Source: Pseudoselenomonas ruminantium (GTDB lineage: Bacteria; Bacillota; Negativicutes; Selenomonadales; Selenomonadaceae). Taken from it: a DNA stretch of 64,000 nt. The position numbers and the translations under genes are program-made. The DNA lies in the NCBI GenBank assembly GCA_015058655.1, contig SVBX01000002.1, positions 124,001 through 188,000 on the forward strand, read 5' to 3'. This document shows positions 16,684 through 25,103 of this stretch, piece by piece; the first letter of the stretch is position 1; every line of letters starts with the position of its first letter. The notes beneath the pieces are model-generated. The model made no database searches. It was not told the origin of the DNA and saw only the letters and a program-made list of their open reading frames with translations.

Positions 16684-17724
16684 ATGGATTGTAGGGAAGA
16701 GATGGATGCCATTCTTCATGCAGATTGCATCCCCTGGGATAAGCTGTCAGGAAGAAGTGTTTTGGTTACGGGCAGCACGGGCCTGGTTGGCTTTCATCTC
16801 ACTTGTGCCATGCTTTATGCGAATGAGAAGCGGGGGCTTGGGATGCATATGATAGCGCTGGTTCGGGATAAGGAAAAAGCAGGGCGCTTGTACCGTGATT
16901 TTTTGCCAAATCCGAGTTTGAAATTTCTCTTCAAACCTGTAGAAGCTTTGTGGGATGTTGATGGTTCGGTGGACTACATTGTGCATGGCGCGGGCATCAC
17001 ATCGAGCAGGCTGATGGTGGAGCAACCCGTAGAAACCATTTGGACGACTGTGCAGGGGACGAGGAACCTTTTGGAGCTTGCAAGGAAAAAGAAAAGCCTG
17101 GGCGTGGCCTTCCTCTCCAGTATGGAGGTTTATGGCAGACAGAGGACGGAGAATCCCATCGGGGAGGACCGGGAGGTGATTCTGTCGCCGGGAAATATCA
17201 GAGATTGCTATCCCATAGGCAAGGCGCTGGCGGAAAGCCTCTGCCTGGCCTATGCAAAGGAATACGGCGTTCCCGCAAGCTGCCTTCGTCTGTCGCAGGT
17301 TTTGGGGTACATAGAAGGGAATGACTCTGAGAAGAAATTTTATCGGCAGCTCATCGAAGATATCCGGGATGGCAGGGATATACATCTCCTGACAGCCGGA
17401 GGGAGCAAGCGAACCTATCTTTTCATCAGAGATGCCGTGACAGCCATTCTGACTGCCCTTTTGCATGGTGAGTCCGGTATATACAATGTGGCAGATGAGG
17501 AAAGCTACTGCTCTATCCGAGCGCTATGTGAATTGGCTGTTCAAGAACTGGCATCTGGCAAGTTGCAGGTCGTTGCAGAGGGGAAAAATCCGCCTCAATA
17601 TCCCCAAGAGAATTTCCTCAACCTGTCCTCGAAAAAATTGCGGGATTTGGGATGGAAACCATCCGTTGGCCTGAAAGACGCCCTCCGGAAGGTGATGGAA
17701 GAGGCGGCATCCAGGGGGGAGTAA
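16684..17724 (+). CDS. NAD-dependent epimerase/dehydratase (extended SDR)
   Basis: 346 residues with the SDR nucleotide loop VLVTGSTGLVGFHL near 26-39, VDYIVHGAGITSSR, a serine-containing FLSSMEVYG and the YxxxK pair in CYPIGKALAESL. These are the hallmarks of NAD(P)-dependent sugar epimerases/dehydratases. ATG 16684 is preferred over the in-frame ATG 16654 because AAGGAG lies 13 bases upstream, though the spacing is long. As the last gene of the glycan cluster it probably modifies a nucleotide sugar or polyol precursor; the exact reaction is not predictable. Confidence 0.8.
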   Translation: MDCREEMDAILHADCIPWDKLSGRSVLVTGSTGLVGFHLTCAMLYANEKRGLGMHMIALVRDKEKAGRLYRDFLPNPSLKFLFKPVEALWDVDGSVDYIVHGAGITSSRLMVEQPVETIWTTVQGTRNLLELARKKKSLGVAFLSSMEVYGRQRTENPIGEDREVILSPGNIRDCYPIGKALAESLCLAYAKEYGVPASCLRLSQVLGYIEGNDSEKKFYRQLIEDIRDGRDIHLLTAGGSKRTYLFIRDAVTAILTALLHGESGIYNVADEESYCSIRALCELAVQELASGKLQVVAEGKNPPQYPQENFLNLSSKKLRDLGWKPSVGLKDALRKVMEEAASRGE

Positions 17725-17757
17725 ACTGCCTTCATGGACAATTTTTGTATTCCCTTC

Positions 17758-17786
17758 TTGCGTGGTGGAAGGCCCTGTGCTATAAT
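17758..17786 (+). promoter_or_regulatory. Predicted sigma-70-type promoter of rpmE
   Basis: TTGCGT at 17758-17763 and a perfect TATAAT at 17781-17786 are separated by 17 bases, with an extended TG two bases before the -10. Confidence 0.7.
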
Positions 17787-17792
17787 AGTCGG

Positions 17793-17923
17793 GTAATGGA
17801 CGCAGGGCGTCTGTTTCCAAGACAATCTTGTCTAGCTTTCCCATAGGGCAGCTAGGTATAACCAAGCCGGCACGAGCGGGCTTGTATCCATCCCAGTTCC
17901 TGGGGAAAGTGAGGTGTATAGAT
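17793..17923 (+). promoter_or_regulatory. Structured rpmE leader (possible L31 autoregulatory leader)
   Basis: About 130 transcribed bases precede rpmE and contain several short inverted repeats: AGACAATCTTGTCT, AAGCC/GGGCTT around 17870 and CCCAGTTCCTGGGG just before the ribosome-binding site. Structured L31 leaders that bind the ribosomal protein are known in several bacterial groups. Whether this belongs to one of them is inference. Confidence 0.35.
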
Positions 17924-18124
17924 ATGAAACAGGGTATTCATCCCGAGTTCTTCGAGGCTACTGTGACCTGCGGTTGCGGCAATACCTTCAAGACCGGTTC
18001 CACGAAGCAGGATCTGCGCGTCGACGTTTGCTCCAAGTGCCATCCTTTCTTCACTGGCCGTCAGCGTGATGTCCAGGCAGGTGGCCGTATCGAGAAGTTC
18101 AACAAGCGCTATCAGAAGAACTGA
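17924..18124 (+). CDS. rpmE: 50S ribosomal protein L31
   Basis: 66 residues, the usual size of bacterial L31. [22 protein letters not shown] and [15 protein letters not shown] give the CxC...CxxC zinc-binding form. ATG 17924 follows GAGGTG. It is a component of the large ribosomal subunit. It has its own promoter and terminator, so it is a single-gene unit. Confidence 0.97.
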   Translation: MKQGIHPEFFEATVTCGCGNTFKTGSTKQDLRVDVCSKCHPFFTGRQRDVQAGGRIEKFNKRYQKN

Positions 18125-18143
18125 TTCGATTCAGAACATCAGG

Positions 18144-18180
18144 AAGCAGAGTACGCCCCTTGGGTGTCTCTGCTTTTTTA
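18144..18180 (+). terminator. Rho-independent terminator after rpmE
   Basis: The stem AGCAGAG...CTCTGCT is followed by a run of six T and lies 20 bases after the rpmE stop. Confidence 0.8.
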
Positions 18181-18252
18181 TATGTTTTATTCAGATAGAT
18201 TTGCTAGAATAAGCCCTGTTGTGCAAGTTTTGATTATGAAGGGTGATTTTCT

Positions 18253-19209
18253 ATGAGTGATAGATTGACAGTAGGCGGTCAGGCGGTCATTGAGGGCGTC
18301 ATGATGCGCGGCCCCGGGGTGACGGCTACGGCAGTGCGTACCCCTGAGGGGAAGATTGAGGTGGAGAAGAAGGAAGTGAACTCCATCTCCGATAGATTTC
18401 CTATTCTGAAGAAGCCCATGCTGCGAGGCACTGTGGCTCTTGTCGAGTCTTTGGTAATCGGCATCCGTTCCCTGTCCTATTCTGCCAAGATGGCAGGGGA
18501 GGAGGACGAGCAACTGTCTGATAAGGAAATGGCGGGCACCATCATCTTTGCTTTGGTTCTGGCTTCCATTCTATTCATTGCCATTCCCACGGGGGCGGCC
18601 AAGCTGTTCCACTTCATCACCGAGGACCCGGTGTTTTTGAACCTGATGGAAGGCTTCCTGCGGCTGATTATCTTCCTGCTCTATATCTGGGGGATTTCCC
18701 GCATGAAGGATATACGCCGGGTGTTCCAGTACCATGGGGCAGAGCACAAGACCATCCACTGCTATGAGGCAGGATTGCCGCTCACGGTGGAAAATGTGCA
18801 GGGCTTTTCCCGTTTGCACCCCCGCTGTGGCACGAATTTCCTGTTGATTGTCATGCTGGTGTCTATATTCGTCTTTGCCTTCCTTGGCTGGCCGGATCTG
18901 GTGAGCCGTATCGCCAGCCGCATCCTGCTCTTGCCGGTGGTGGCAGGCATTTCCTATGAGATTATCCGCTTGGCGGGACGCAGCAAGAATGCCATCATCC
19001 AGACTGCCATCATGCCCGGCCTTTGGCTCCAGTATCTCACCACCCGCCCGCCTGAAGACGAGATGGTGGAAGTAGCCATCGAGTCTTTGAAGGCTGTGCT
19101 GCCGGAAGAAGAAATCTTGGAAGGCTCGGGGAATTATCTGGCTCAGGTCGCAGAGGAGCAGGCCAGCGAGGAGCAATCTGTAGCCGCAACAAATCCTCTT
19201 ATTGATTGA
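18253..19209 (+). CDS. DUF1385 family membrane protein (YqhQ-like)
   Basis: 318 residues. The start GGQAVIEGVMMRGP, the central FQYHGAEHKTIHCYEAG and HPRCGTNFLLIVML are the conserved blocks of DUF1385. Four or more hydrophobic segments are visible (about 95-115, 135-155, 195-220, 225-245). Biochemical role unknown; in Firmicutes it is commonly next to prfA/prmC, as here. ATG 18253 lies behind a weak GAAGGGTG; an extended -10 (TGCTAGAAT, 18202-18210) lies upstream. Confidence 0.85.
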   Translation: MSDRLTVGGQAVIEGVMMRGPGVTATAVRTPEGKIEVEKKEVNSISDRFPILKKPMLRGTVALVESLVIGIRSLSYSAKMAGEEDEQLSDKEMAGTIIFALVLASILFIAIPTGAAKLFHFITEDPVFLNLMEGFLRLIIFLLYIWGISRMKDIRRVFQYHGAEHKTIHCYEAGLPLTVENVQGFSRLHPRCGTNFLLIVMLVSIFVFAFLGWPDLVSRIASRILLLPVVAGISYEIIRLAGRSKNAIIQTAIMPGLWLQYLTTRPPEDEMVEVAIESLKAVLPEEEILEGSGNYLAQVAEEQASEEQSVAATNPLID

Positions 19210-19227
19210 GATTATGAGGTGAAATAA

Positions 19228-20295
19228 GTGCTTGCCAAATTACAAGCAGTAGAAGATAAATATTTGGAGCTGGAGTCTCTGATCAGCGACCCGGACACCA
19301 TGCAGGATATGGGGCGTTGGCAGGGGTACTCCAAAGAACACGCTCAGCTGGCGCCCATTGTGGAGGCGTTCCGGGAATACAAGAAGGTAAGCGAAGGGCT
19401 TTCTGAGGACAAGGAAATGCTGGGGGAGGAAAATGACCCCGAGATGAAGCATTTGTTGGAGGCAGAGATTGCCGAGTATAGCCAGCGGAAAGAGGATTTG
19501 GAGCAGGAACTGCCCATTCTCCTGCTGCCCAAGGACCCCAATGACGATAAGAATGTCATCGTGGAGATTCGCGGTGGCGTAGGGGGCGAGGAGGCGGCCC
19601 TCTTTGCCGGCGACCTTTTCCGCATGTACGGACGCTATGCGGAAAAGCAGGGCTGGCGTACGGAGATACTGGACAGCAATGCCACGGAAATCGGCGGCTT
19701 CAAGGAAATTTCCTTCATGGTGACAGGACAGGGAGCTTATAGCAAGCTGAAATACGAAAGCGGCACCCATCGTGTCCAGCGGGTGCCTGTGACGGAGTCC
19801 GGGGGGCGCATCCACACCTCTGCCGTGACGGTGGCTGTGCTGCCGGAGGCCGAGGAGGTGGAGGTGGATATCGACCAGAATGACCTGCGCATCGATACCT
19901 ACTGTGCCTCCGGGGCCGGCGGCCAGTATGTCAACAGGACGGAAACAGCCATTCGCATCACCCATCTGCCTACGGGCATCGTGGTGCAGTGCCAGGACGA
20001 AAAATCACAGCTGAAGAACAAGGAAAAGGCCATGAAGGTGCTGCGGGCCAGAATTTTGGATGTCGCCCGTCAGGAGCAGGCAGATGCCGTGGCGGCTGAC
20101 CGCAAGAGCCAGGTGGGCTCCGGGGATCGCAGCGAGCGCATCCGCACCTATAATTTTCCCCAGGGGCGTGTGACTGACCATCGCATCGGACTGACCCTGC
20201 ACCGCATTGACGCCATCTTGGACGGTGACCTGGACGAATTATTGAATGCCCTGATTACCGCAGACCAGGCAGAGAAATTGAAGCAGGTGAAGTGA
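19228..20295 (+). CDS. prfA: Peptide chain release factor 1
   Basis: 355 residues, full length for RF1. The PxT stop-recognition tripeptide is PVT at 187-189 and the peptidyl-hydrolysis GGQ motif is at 231-233 in [14 protein letters not shown]. Start is GTG 19228 behind GAGGTG. It releases peptides at UAA/UAG. The next gene encodes its methyltransferase PrmC, the usual pairing. Confidence 0.97.
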   Translation: MLAKLQAVEDKYLELESLISDPDTMQDMGRWQGYSKEHAQLAPIVEAFREYKKVSEGLSEDKEMLGEENDPEMKHLLEAEIAEYSQRKEDLEQELPILLLPKDPNDDKNVIVEIRGGVGGEEAALFAGDLFRMYGRYAEKQGWRTEILDSNATEIGGFKEISFMVTGQGAYSKLKYESGTHRVQRVPVTESGGRIHTSAVTVAVLPEAEEVEVDIDQNDLRIDTYCASGAGGQYVNRTETAIRITHLPTGIVVQCQDEKSQLKNKEKAMKVLRARILDVARQEQADAVAADRKSQVGSGDRSERIRTYNFPQGRVTDHRIGLTLHRIDAILDGDLDELLNALITADQAEKLKQVK

Positions 20296-20299
20296 GCGC

Positions 20300-21166
20300 A
20301 TGAGTGAAAACGGCGATATCTGGACAATCGGACGCATCCTGAAGTGGACGGAGCAGTACTTCGGCGGCAAGGGCGTGGAATCTCCACGCCTCGATGCCGA
20401 AGTACTGCTTTCCCATGTGCTGAAGAAGGAGCGTATCTATCTTTATGTCCATTTTGACCAGCCTATGGAGGCAGAGGAACTGGCCGCCTATAAGGAGCTG
20501 ATCAAGCAGCGCGTAAACCATGTGCCTGTGGCCTATTTGCTAGGGCAGAGGGAGTTTATGGGGCTGACCTTCAAGGTGACCCCTGCCACCCTTATCCCCC
20601 GTCCCGATACGGAAATCCTGGTGCAGGCGGCAGTGGAAAGACTGCGGGGCAGGGAGCAGTGCTCCTTTGCAGATATCGGCACCGGCAGCGGTGCCATCTG
20701 CTTGTCGGTGCTGAGCTTTGTGCCAGGAAGCTCTGCCGTCACTGTGGATATCTCCCCGGAGGCGCGGGCTGTGGCGGAGGAAAATGCGGAAAGTCTGGGG
20801 CTCTCCGAGAGGATAGAATTCTTTACCGGGGACTTGCTGGAGCCCATTAGGGACAGGAAGTTTGCAGCTATCCTTTCCAATCCTCCCTATATTCCTGAGC
20901 AGGATATTGAGGGGCTGCAGGAGGAAGTGCGCTGCCAGGAGCCTTATGGGGCGCTGTCCGGGGGGCAGGATGGGCTGGATTTTTATCGCAGGCTTTGCCA
21001 GGAAGCACCGGCACTCCTTGAAGAAGGGGGATTTATGGCTTTTGAGGTTGGCATGGGGCAGGCAAGGGCAGTTGCTGAACTTGCTGAAGAAAATCCGCTG
21101 ATAACGAGGTCGGAGATTCTCAAGGATTTGGCGGGGATTGAAAGAGTAGTTATTGCGTATATTTAA
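20300..21166 (+). CDS. prmC: Release factor glutamine methyltransferase
   Basis: 288 residues with the SAM-binding ADIGTGSGAICLSV (127-131 core) and the catalytic NPPY at 194-197. It methylates the glutamine of the GGQ motif in RF1/RF2. ATG 20300 starts 4 bases after prfA, so the two are co-transcribed. Confidence 0.95.
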   Translation: MSENGDIWTIGRILKWTEQYFGGKGVESPRLDAEVLLSHVLKKERIYLYVHFDQPMEAEELAAYKELIKQRVNHVPVAYLLGQREFMGLTFKVTPATLIPRPDTEILVQAAVERLRGREQCSFADIGTGSGAICLSVLSFVPGSSAVTVDISPEARAVAEENAESLGLSERIEFFTGDLLEPIRDRKFAAILSNPPYIPEQDIEGLQEEVRCQEPYGALSGGQDGLDFYRRLCQEAPALLEEGGFMAFEVGMGQARAVAELAEENPLITRSEILKDLAGIERVVIAYI

Positions 21167-21180
21167 GTTTCGGCTGTTCA

Positions 21181-21272
21181 TTTTCTTTGGCGCAAAGAAA
21201 ACGAACCAAAAGAAACAGCAGCCGCGATTTCATCCGTGAAATCGGACGGCTGCGGGACGCCCATCCATGGGC
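21181..21272. repeat. Cluster of three extragenic palindromes
   Basis: Three inverted repeats in 92 bases: TTTTCTTTG/CAAAGAAAA (21181-21201), a stem GCAGCCG + CGATTTCA/TGAAATCG + CGGCTGC (21218-21253) and GCCCATCCATGGGC (21259-21272). They fill the gap between prmC and the Sua5 gene. No T-run follows, so it does not look like a simple terminator; it resembles a dispersed extragenic palindromic element. Confidence 0.55.
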
Positions 21273-21294
21273 TGAAGTTTGAGGGGTTTTGATT

Positions 21295-22350
21295 GTGCAG
21301 ACTGAAGTTGTTCGGATTGATGATGTTAGAGCACAGGGGAAAGTATTGAAACGGGCGGGGGAGATTCTGCGCTCTGGGGGGCTGGTGGCTTTTCCTACGG
21401 AGACGGTTTACGGGCTGGGAGCCAATGGTTTTGACGGGGAGGCTTGCAAGGGGATTTATCTGGCCAAGGGGCGGCCTTCGGATAATCCTTTGATTCTTCA
21501 TGTGGCCAATAGGGCTATGATTGGGGAGATTGCAGCTGAGATCACGCCCTTGGCGGAGAAGTTGCTGGCGGCTTTTTGCCCTGGGCCGATTACCCTGATT
21601 TTGAAGCGCAAGGATATCGTGCCTGATGAGATTACCGGTGGCCTTGATACTGTGGGCATCCGCATGCCGGAAAACGATGTGGCCAGGGCCATGATCAAGG
21701 CGGCAGGCGTGCCTGTGGCGGCACCCTCTGCCAATATTTCGGGGCGTCCCAGCCCCACCACTGCTGAAGCGGTGCTGCATGATCTGGAGGGACGGGTGCC
21801 TCTGATACTGGACGGCGGCCCCTGCGAGTTCGGGGTGGAGTCCACCATTGTGGACTGCACGGGGGAAACGGCAGTCATCCTGCGCCCCGGTGCCATCACG
21901 GAGGAAATGCTGGAGGAAGTGGCGGGGCAGGTGAAGATTGACCCTGCCCTGGTGGGGAAGAACGCCATTCCCAAAGCCCCTGGCATGAAGTATAAGCACT
22001 ATGCTCCTAAGGCTCCCCTGACTTTGGTGGAAGGGCCAGCTGAGAAAATCGCAGCAGCCATGGAAAAAGAAATCCTCTCCCGTCGCAAGCAGGGGGAGAT
22101 TGTGGGGGTAATGGCCAGCGAGGAAGTGCTGGAGGAACTGGGCAGTCTCTTGCCTGATGATCTGGGCTATTGCTACGGCAGTCAAGGCGACCTCTCCTCC
22201 ATCGCTGCCAGCCTTTATGAGGGCTTGCGCTATTTTGACGATACCGAGGCGGAGAGCCTGCTGGCAGAAGGCACGACTTCCGAAGGATTGGGACTGGCCA
22301 TTATGAATAGACTTCGCAAGGCAAGTGGATTCAATAGTTTGAGGGTATGA
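21295..22350 (+). CDS. L-threonylcarbamoyladenylate synthase (Sua5 type)
   Basis: 351 residues with the YrdC/Sua5 core: GGLVAFPTETVYGLGANGFD, KGRPSDNPLILHV, VAAPSANISGRPSPTTAEAV and GVESTIVDCTG. The extra C-terminal ~130 residues are the Sua5 domain, connected by PGMKYKHYAPKAPLTLV. It makes threonylcarbamoyl-AMP for the tRNA t6A modification at position 37. GTG 21295 is chosen because GAGGGG ends 8 bases upstream; TTG 21289 is too close. Confidence 0.93.
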   Translation: MQTEVVRIDDVRAQGKVLKRAGEILRSGGLVAFPTETVYGLGANGFDGEACKGIYLAKGRPSDNPLILHVANRAMIGEIAAEITPLAEKLLAAFCPGPITLILKRKDIVPDEITGGLDTVGIRMPENDVARAMIKAAGVPVAAPSANISGRPSPTTAEAVLHDLEGRVPLILDGGPCEFGVESTIVDCTGETAVILRPGAITEEMLEEVAGQVKIDPALVGKNAIPKAPGMKYKHYAPKAPLTLVEGPAEKIAAAMEKEILSRRKQGEIVGVMASEEVLEELGSLLPDDLGYCYGSQGDLSSIAASLYEGLRYFDDTEAESLLAEGTTSEGLGLAIMNRLRKASGFNSLRV

Positions 22351-22353
22351 TAA

Positions 22354-22490
22354 AGCCTTCCCCTATGGGGAAGGGGAACCGCCGAAGGCGGTGGATGAGG
22401 TGGCGGATTAAATTTGATATGTTATCTGAAAAATTTAGGGGGCAACCTCATCCGCCCCTGTCGGGGGACATTTTCAAGAGGGGAAGACTA
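22354..22490. repeat. MITE-like inverted-repeat element
   Basis: A 130-base non-coding block bounded by CTTCCCC (22358) and AGGGGAAG (22479-22486). It has a nested inner pair GGATGAGGT (22393-22401) / ACCTCATCC (near 22445-22453) and small hairpins (CCGCCGAAGGCGG). It lies between two genes, contains no ORF and looks like a non-autonomous palindromic element. Other copies would be needed to prove mobility. Confidence 0.5.
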
Positions 22491-22513
22491 AGAACGCTTA
22501 TGGGGGCAAGGAT

Positions 22514-23020
22514 ATGCAGGGAACTTTTCGCTTAGTCTACCTTTCCCTCCTGCTCTCGCTTTCTCTGGCATTATTTATGTTTGAGGGGCTTATTCCTCTG
22601 CCCTTCCTGGCCCCTGGTGCCAAGCTGGGCCTGTCAAACATCATCACGGTGCTGGCCATCTACACCTTGCCAAATCTGCGTGATGCCTTCCTGATTCTGG
22701 TTTTGCGTATCGTCATCGGCTCACTGCTGGGGGGGGGCCCCACGGTTTTGGCCTACAGTCTGGCCGGAGGTATCGTGAGTTTCGGAGGTATGGCTGCCTT
22801 GAAGCATAGTGGCAAATTCTCCGTCATCGGTGTCAGTTTGGCAGGAGGCTTCCTGCATAACCTGGGCCAGCTTTTTATAGCCGCCTTGGCAGTGGAGAGC
22901 ATGGGGATTTTTTCCTACCTGCCTATTTTGGGGCTGTGTGGACTTGTCACGGGAGCCATGATAGGCTTTTTGGTCTCTATGACTTTGCCGCGCCTGCCAT
23001 TTTTGCCTGCACTGAGATAG
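22514..23020 (+). CDS. Gx transporter family membrane protein (heptaprenyl diphosphate synthase component I-like)
   Basis: 168 residues, almost entirely hydrophobic, with 5 to 6 membrane segments. GAKLGLSNIITVLAIY, LRIVIGSLLGGGP and YSLAGGIVSFGGMA match the Gx transporter family, often named heptaprenyl diphosphate synthase component I and related to ECF-type substrate-binding proteins. ATG 22514 follows GGGGGCAAGG. A run of nine G (22729-22737) encodes LLGGGP and keeps the frame. Transported substrate unknown. Confidence 0.8.
   Translation: MQGTFRLVYLSLLLSLSLALFMFEGLIPLPFLAPGAKLGLSNIITVLAIYTLPNLRDAFLILVLRIVIGSLLGGGPTVLAYSLAGGIVSFGGMAALKHSGKFSVIGVSLAGGFLHNLGQLFIAALAVESMGIFSYLPILGLCGLVTGAMIGFLVSMTLPRLPFLPALR
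22729..22737 (+). repeat. G9 homopolymer inside the Gx transporter gene
   Basis: Nine G within an intact frame. It is as long as the two broken tracts in the glycan cluster, so it is a useful internal control: if read errors caused those frameshifts, this tract should be affected too. Confidence 0.5.
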
Positions 23021-23145
23021 CGAGGAGGACGCTGTCCTCTTTGAAACACCAAGAGAAAGGGCAGATATTCCTCTGGAAAATCTGCCCTGTTTGCGGTATG
23101 CTTAAAGGCAGTTGTTTATTGAAGTGGGATAAAGGAGCGTTTTTT

Positions 23146-24261
23146 ATGCGTAATCGTGCCGCTTGGGCTGAAATAGATTTGAGGGCTTTGGAGCATAATT
23201 ACAGGGCCATCAAGTCCTGCATCAAAGGAAATGCGAAACTTTGTGCCGTGGTGAAGGCTGATGCTTACGGCCATGGGGCCATCGAGACGGCCAAGGTGGC
23301 TCTGGCGGAGGGGGCCGATTATCTGGCGGTGGCCACCATTTCCGAGGGCATTGAACTGCGGGAGGCGGGCTTTAAGGCGCCGATTCTCCTGTTGGGACTT
23401 ATCCTGCCTGAGGAAGCGGCGCTGGTGGTGGAGCATGATATCACCCAGGCGGTCTGCGAGTTGCCCCTGGCCAAGGCGCTTTCCGAAGCCGCTGCGAAAC
23501 TTGATAAGACAGCCAAGATTCACCTTAAGGTGGAAACTGGCATGGGGCGCATCGGTGCCCGCCCGGAGGAAATGGCAGAGCTGGCAGAAGCTGTGAGCAA
23601 GCTGCCCCATGTGGAAATCGAGGGGATGTTCTCCCACTTTGCCACGGCAGATTGCAAGGACAAGACCTTTGCCAGGGAGCAGCTGAGACGCTTCCTGGAG
23701 GCTTGCGAGGCGGTGCAAAAGAAGGGCATTGAGTTGAAAATCCGTCATATTGCCGAGTCTGCTGCTATTCTGGAAATGCCGGAAGCACATCTGGACATGG
23801 TGCGGGCAGGGGTTATCCAGTATGGCATGTGGCCCTCGGAGGAGGTCACCCACCCTGTAGAGTTGAAGCCCGTCATGAAACTCTGCGCCCAGGTTGTTTT
23901 CCTGAAGAAGATGCACCCGGGAGAGACTATAGGCTACGGCAGGACTTGGGAGGCAAAACGCGAAAGCCTCATTGCCACTCTGCCCTTGGGCTACGCAGAC
24001 GGCTACATTCGCGCCTACGGCAAGGGCGGAGCCAAAGTGCTGCTTGACGGTCAGCTGGTGCCTGTGGCCGGCCGGGTCTGCATGGACCAGGTCATGGTGG
24101 ATGTGACGGATCTGCCGGAGGTGCATGAGGGAGACACGGCTGTTCTTTTTGGCGCGCCGGAACTCACTGTGGACGATGCCGCCCGTGTTCTGGACACAAT
24201 AAATTACGAGGTAACCTGCCTTGTGTCGTCCAGGATACCTCGTGTGTATGTGCATTCTTAA
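23146..24261 (+). CDS. alr: Alanine racemase
   Basis: 371 residues, standard length. The PLP lysine is K37 in AVVKADAYGHGA; the second catalytic residue, Tyr, is in ETIGYGRTWEA, and the C-terminal VAGRVCMDQVMVDVT block is typical. ATG 23146 follows AAAGGAG. It interconverts L- and D-alanine for peptidoglycan synthesis in the cytosol. The 125 bases before it hold two GC-rich inverted repeats (around 23023-23037 and GGGCAGAT...ATCTGCCC at 23058-23089) without a clear T-run. Confidence 0.96.
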   Translation: MRNRAAWAEIDLRALEHNYRAIKSCIKGNAKLCAVVKADAYGHGAIETAKVALAEGADYLAVATISEGIELREAGFKAPILLLGLILPEEAALVVEHDITQAVCELPLAKALSEAAAKLDKTAKIHLKVETGMGRIGARPEEMAELAEAVSKLPHVEIEGMFSHFATADCKDKTFAREQLRRFLEACEAVQKKGIELKIRHIAESAAILEMPEAHLDMVRAGVIQYGMWPSEEVTHPVELKPVMKLCAQVVFLKKMHPGETIGYGRTWEAKRESLIATLPLGYADGYIRAYGKGGAKVLLDGQLVPVAGRVCMDQVMVDVTDLPEVHEGDTAVLFGAPELTVDDAARVLDTINYEVTCLVSSRIPRVYVHS

Positions 24262-24782
24262 TTTTTATGGTCGATGAGCTGGGCTTTCCAGTATTCAAGG
24301 TCTGGCTCGTTGAGCGGCAGGTCGATGGTCTGCCCGTTGTCATAGTAGAAGCGGAAACGGACGGTTTCCGCTTTTTTGATGGCCGGCAGGCTGGAGCGTG
24401 GCATTTCCACGAACAGCTTGTTTTCGTACTGATAGGGGTGTTCGTCGTTGATGGCGGAGGTGTCCGGGTCCTGGGCTTCCTCCCGCTCTTTGGGGGAGAG
24501 CTGCTTTACAGAGGCATTCATTTCCCAGGCATCCCCGTCGGTGTAGAGCACGGCTTTGGGCAGGATCTTTGCCCCGTCATAGCGGAAATCCCAGATGGAA
24601 AGCACGGCCCCTTCCAGCTTGCCATTTTCTGTAAAGGAACTTTGGAAGTCAATGCGGCAGTAAGCAGACAGGCTTTCTGCCGTGCGGTGGTCGATGTGGT
24701 AAGTATATGAGAGACCGAAGATGCCGGCCATGATGCAGATGATGCCAAGTATGAAGACGAAGTTCTTGCAAAAATTGTGCAT
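24258..24782 (-). CDS. Hypothetical membrane-anchored protein
   Basis: 174 residues on the minus strand; the start codon at 24782 follows AAGGAG. Residues ~7-28 form one hydrophobic segment (FVFILGIICIMAGIFGLSY) that could be a signal anchor. The rest is hydrophilic and probably extracytoplasmic (KLEGAVLSIWDFRYDGAKIL, RFRFYYDNGQTIDLPL). I recognise no family. It converges on alr and overlaps its 3' end by 4 bases. Confidence 0.65.
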   Translation of the reverse strand: MHNFCKNFVFILGIICIMAGIFGLSYTYHIDHRTAESLSAYCRIDFQSSFTENGKLEGAVLSIWDFRYDGAKILPKAVLYTDGDAWEMNASVKQLSPKEREEAQDPDTSAINDEHPYQYENKLFVEMPRSSLPAIKKAETVRFRFYYDNGQTIDLPLNEPDLEYWKAQLIDHKN

Positions 24783-24823
24783 ATTGCTGCTCCTTAGAAG
24801 ATAGTTTTTAGTAAAGCTTCTTT

Positions 24824-24853
24824 ATTATAACATATTTTACCACATTACTGTAA
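24824..24853 (-). promoter_or_regulatory. Predicted promoter of the membrane-anchored hypothetical gene
   Basis: On the minus strand, TTACAG (24853-24848) and a perfect TATAAT (24829-24824) are separated by 18 bases, 42 bases upstream of the start codon. Confidence 0.55.
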
Positions 24854-25002
24854 ACCTGTGACAAAACAAGGGGATATAAGTTGTCATTATGGATAATATG
24901 CGACAAATATGTAAATTCTTTCCTCAGATTGTAAACTTTTTGTAAACTTTTTCCTGAAAGACATTGCAGTTGGTGTTTGGTATTGGTACAATAGGGTTTA
25001 CA
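24849..25002. promoter_or_regulatory. Cluster of TGTAAAC boxes around a regulator promoter
   Basis: TGTAAAC occurs at 24849-24855, 24930-24936 and 24941-24947, and inverted as GTTTACA at 24996-25002. The middle two belong to a perfect 11-base tandem repeat (24929-24950). TTGTC...GACAA at 24881-24906 is a further inverted repeat. This is a candidate multi-site operator for the divergent promoters here; the bound protein is unknown and autoregulation by the downstream regulator is an inference. Confidence 0.4.
24964..24992 (+). promoter_or_regulatory. Predicted promoter of the AcoR/DhaR-type regulator gene
   Basis: TTGCAG (24964-24969) and TACAAT (24987-24992) are separated by 17 bases. The transcript would carry a leader of about 105 bases before ATG 25104. 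Confidence 0.6.
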
Positions 25003-25103
25003 ATATTATTCCTGTGCTTGGAAATTTTGTAACAGGAAGGGAATCTCAGGTACAGGAAAGAAAGCCTTGGTGGGGTAGGCTCGAAAGATTTAGGAGGAAG
25101 AAA

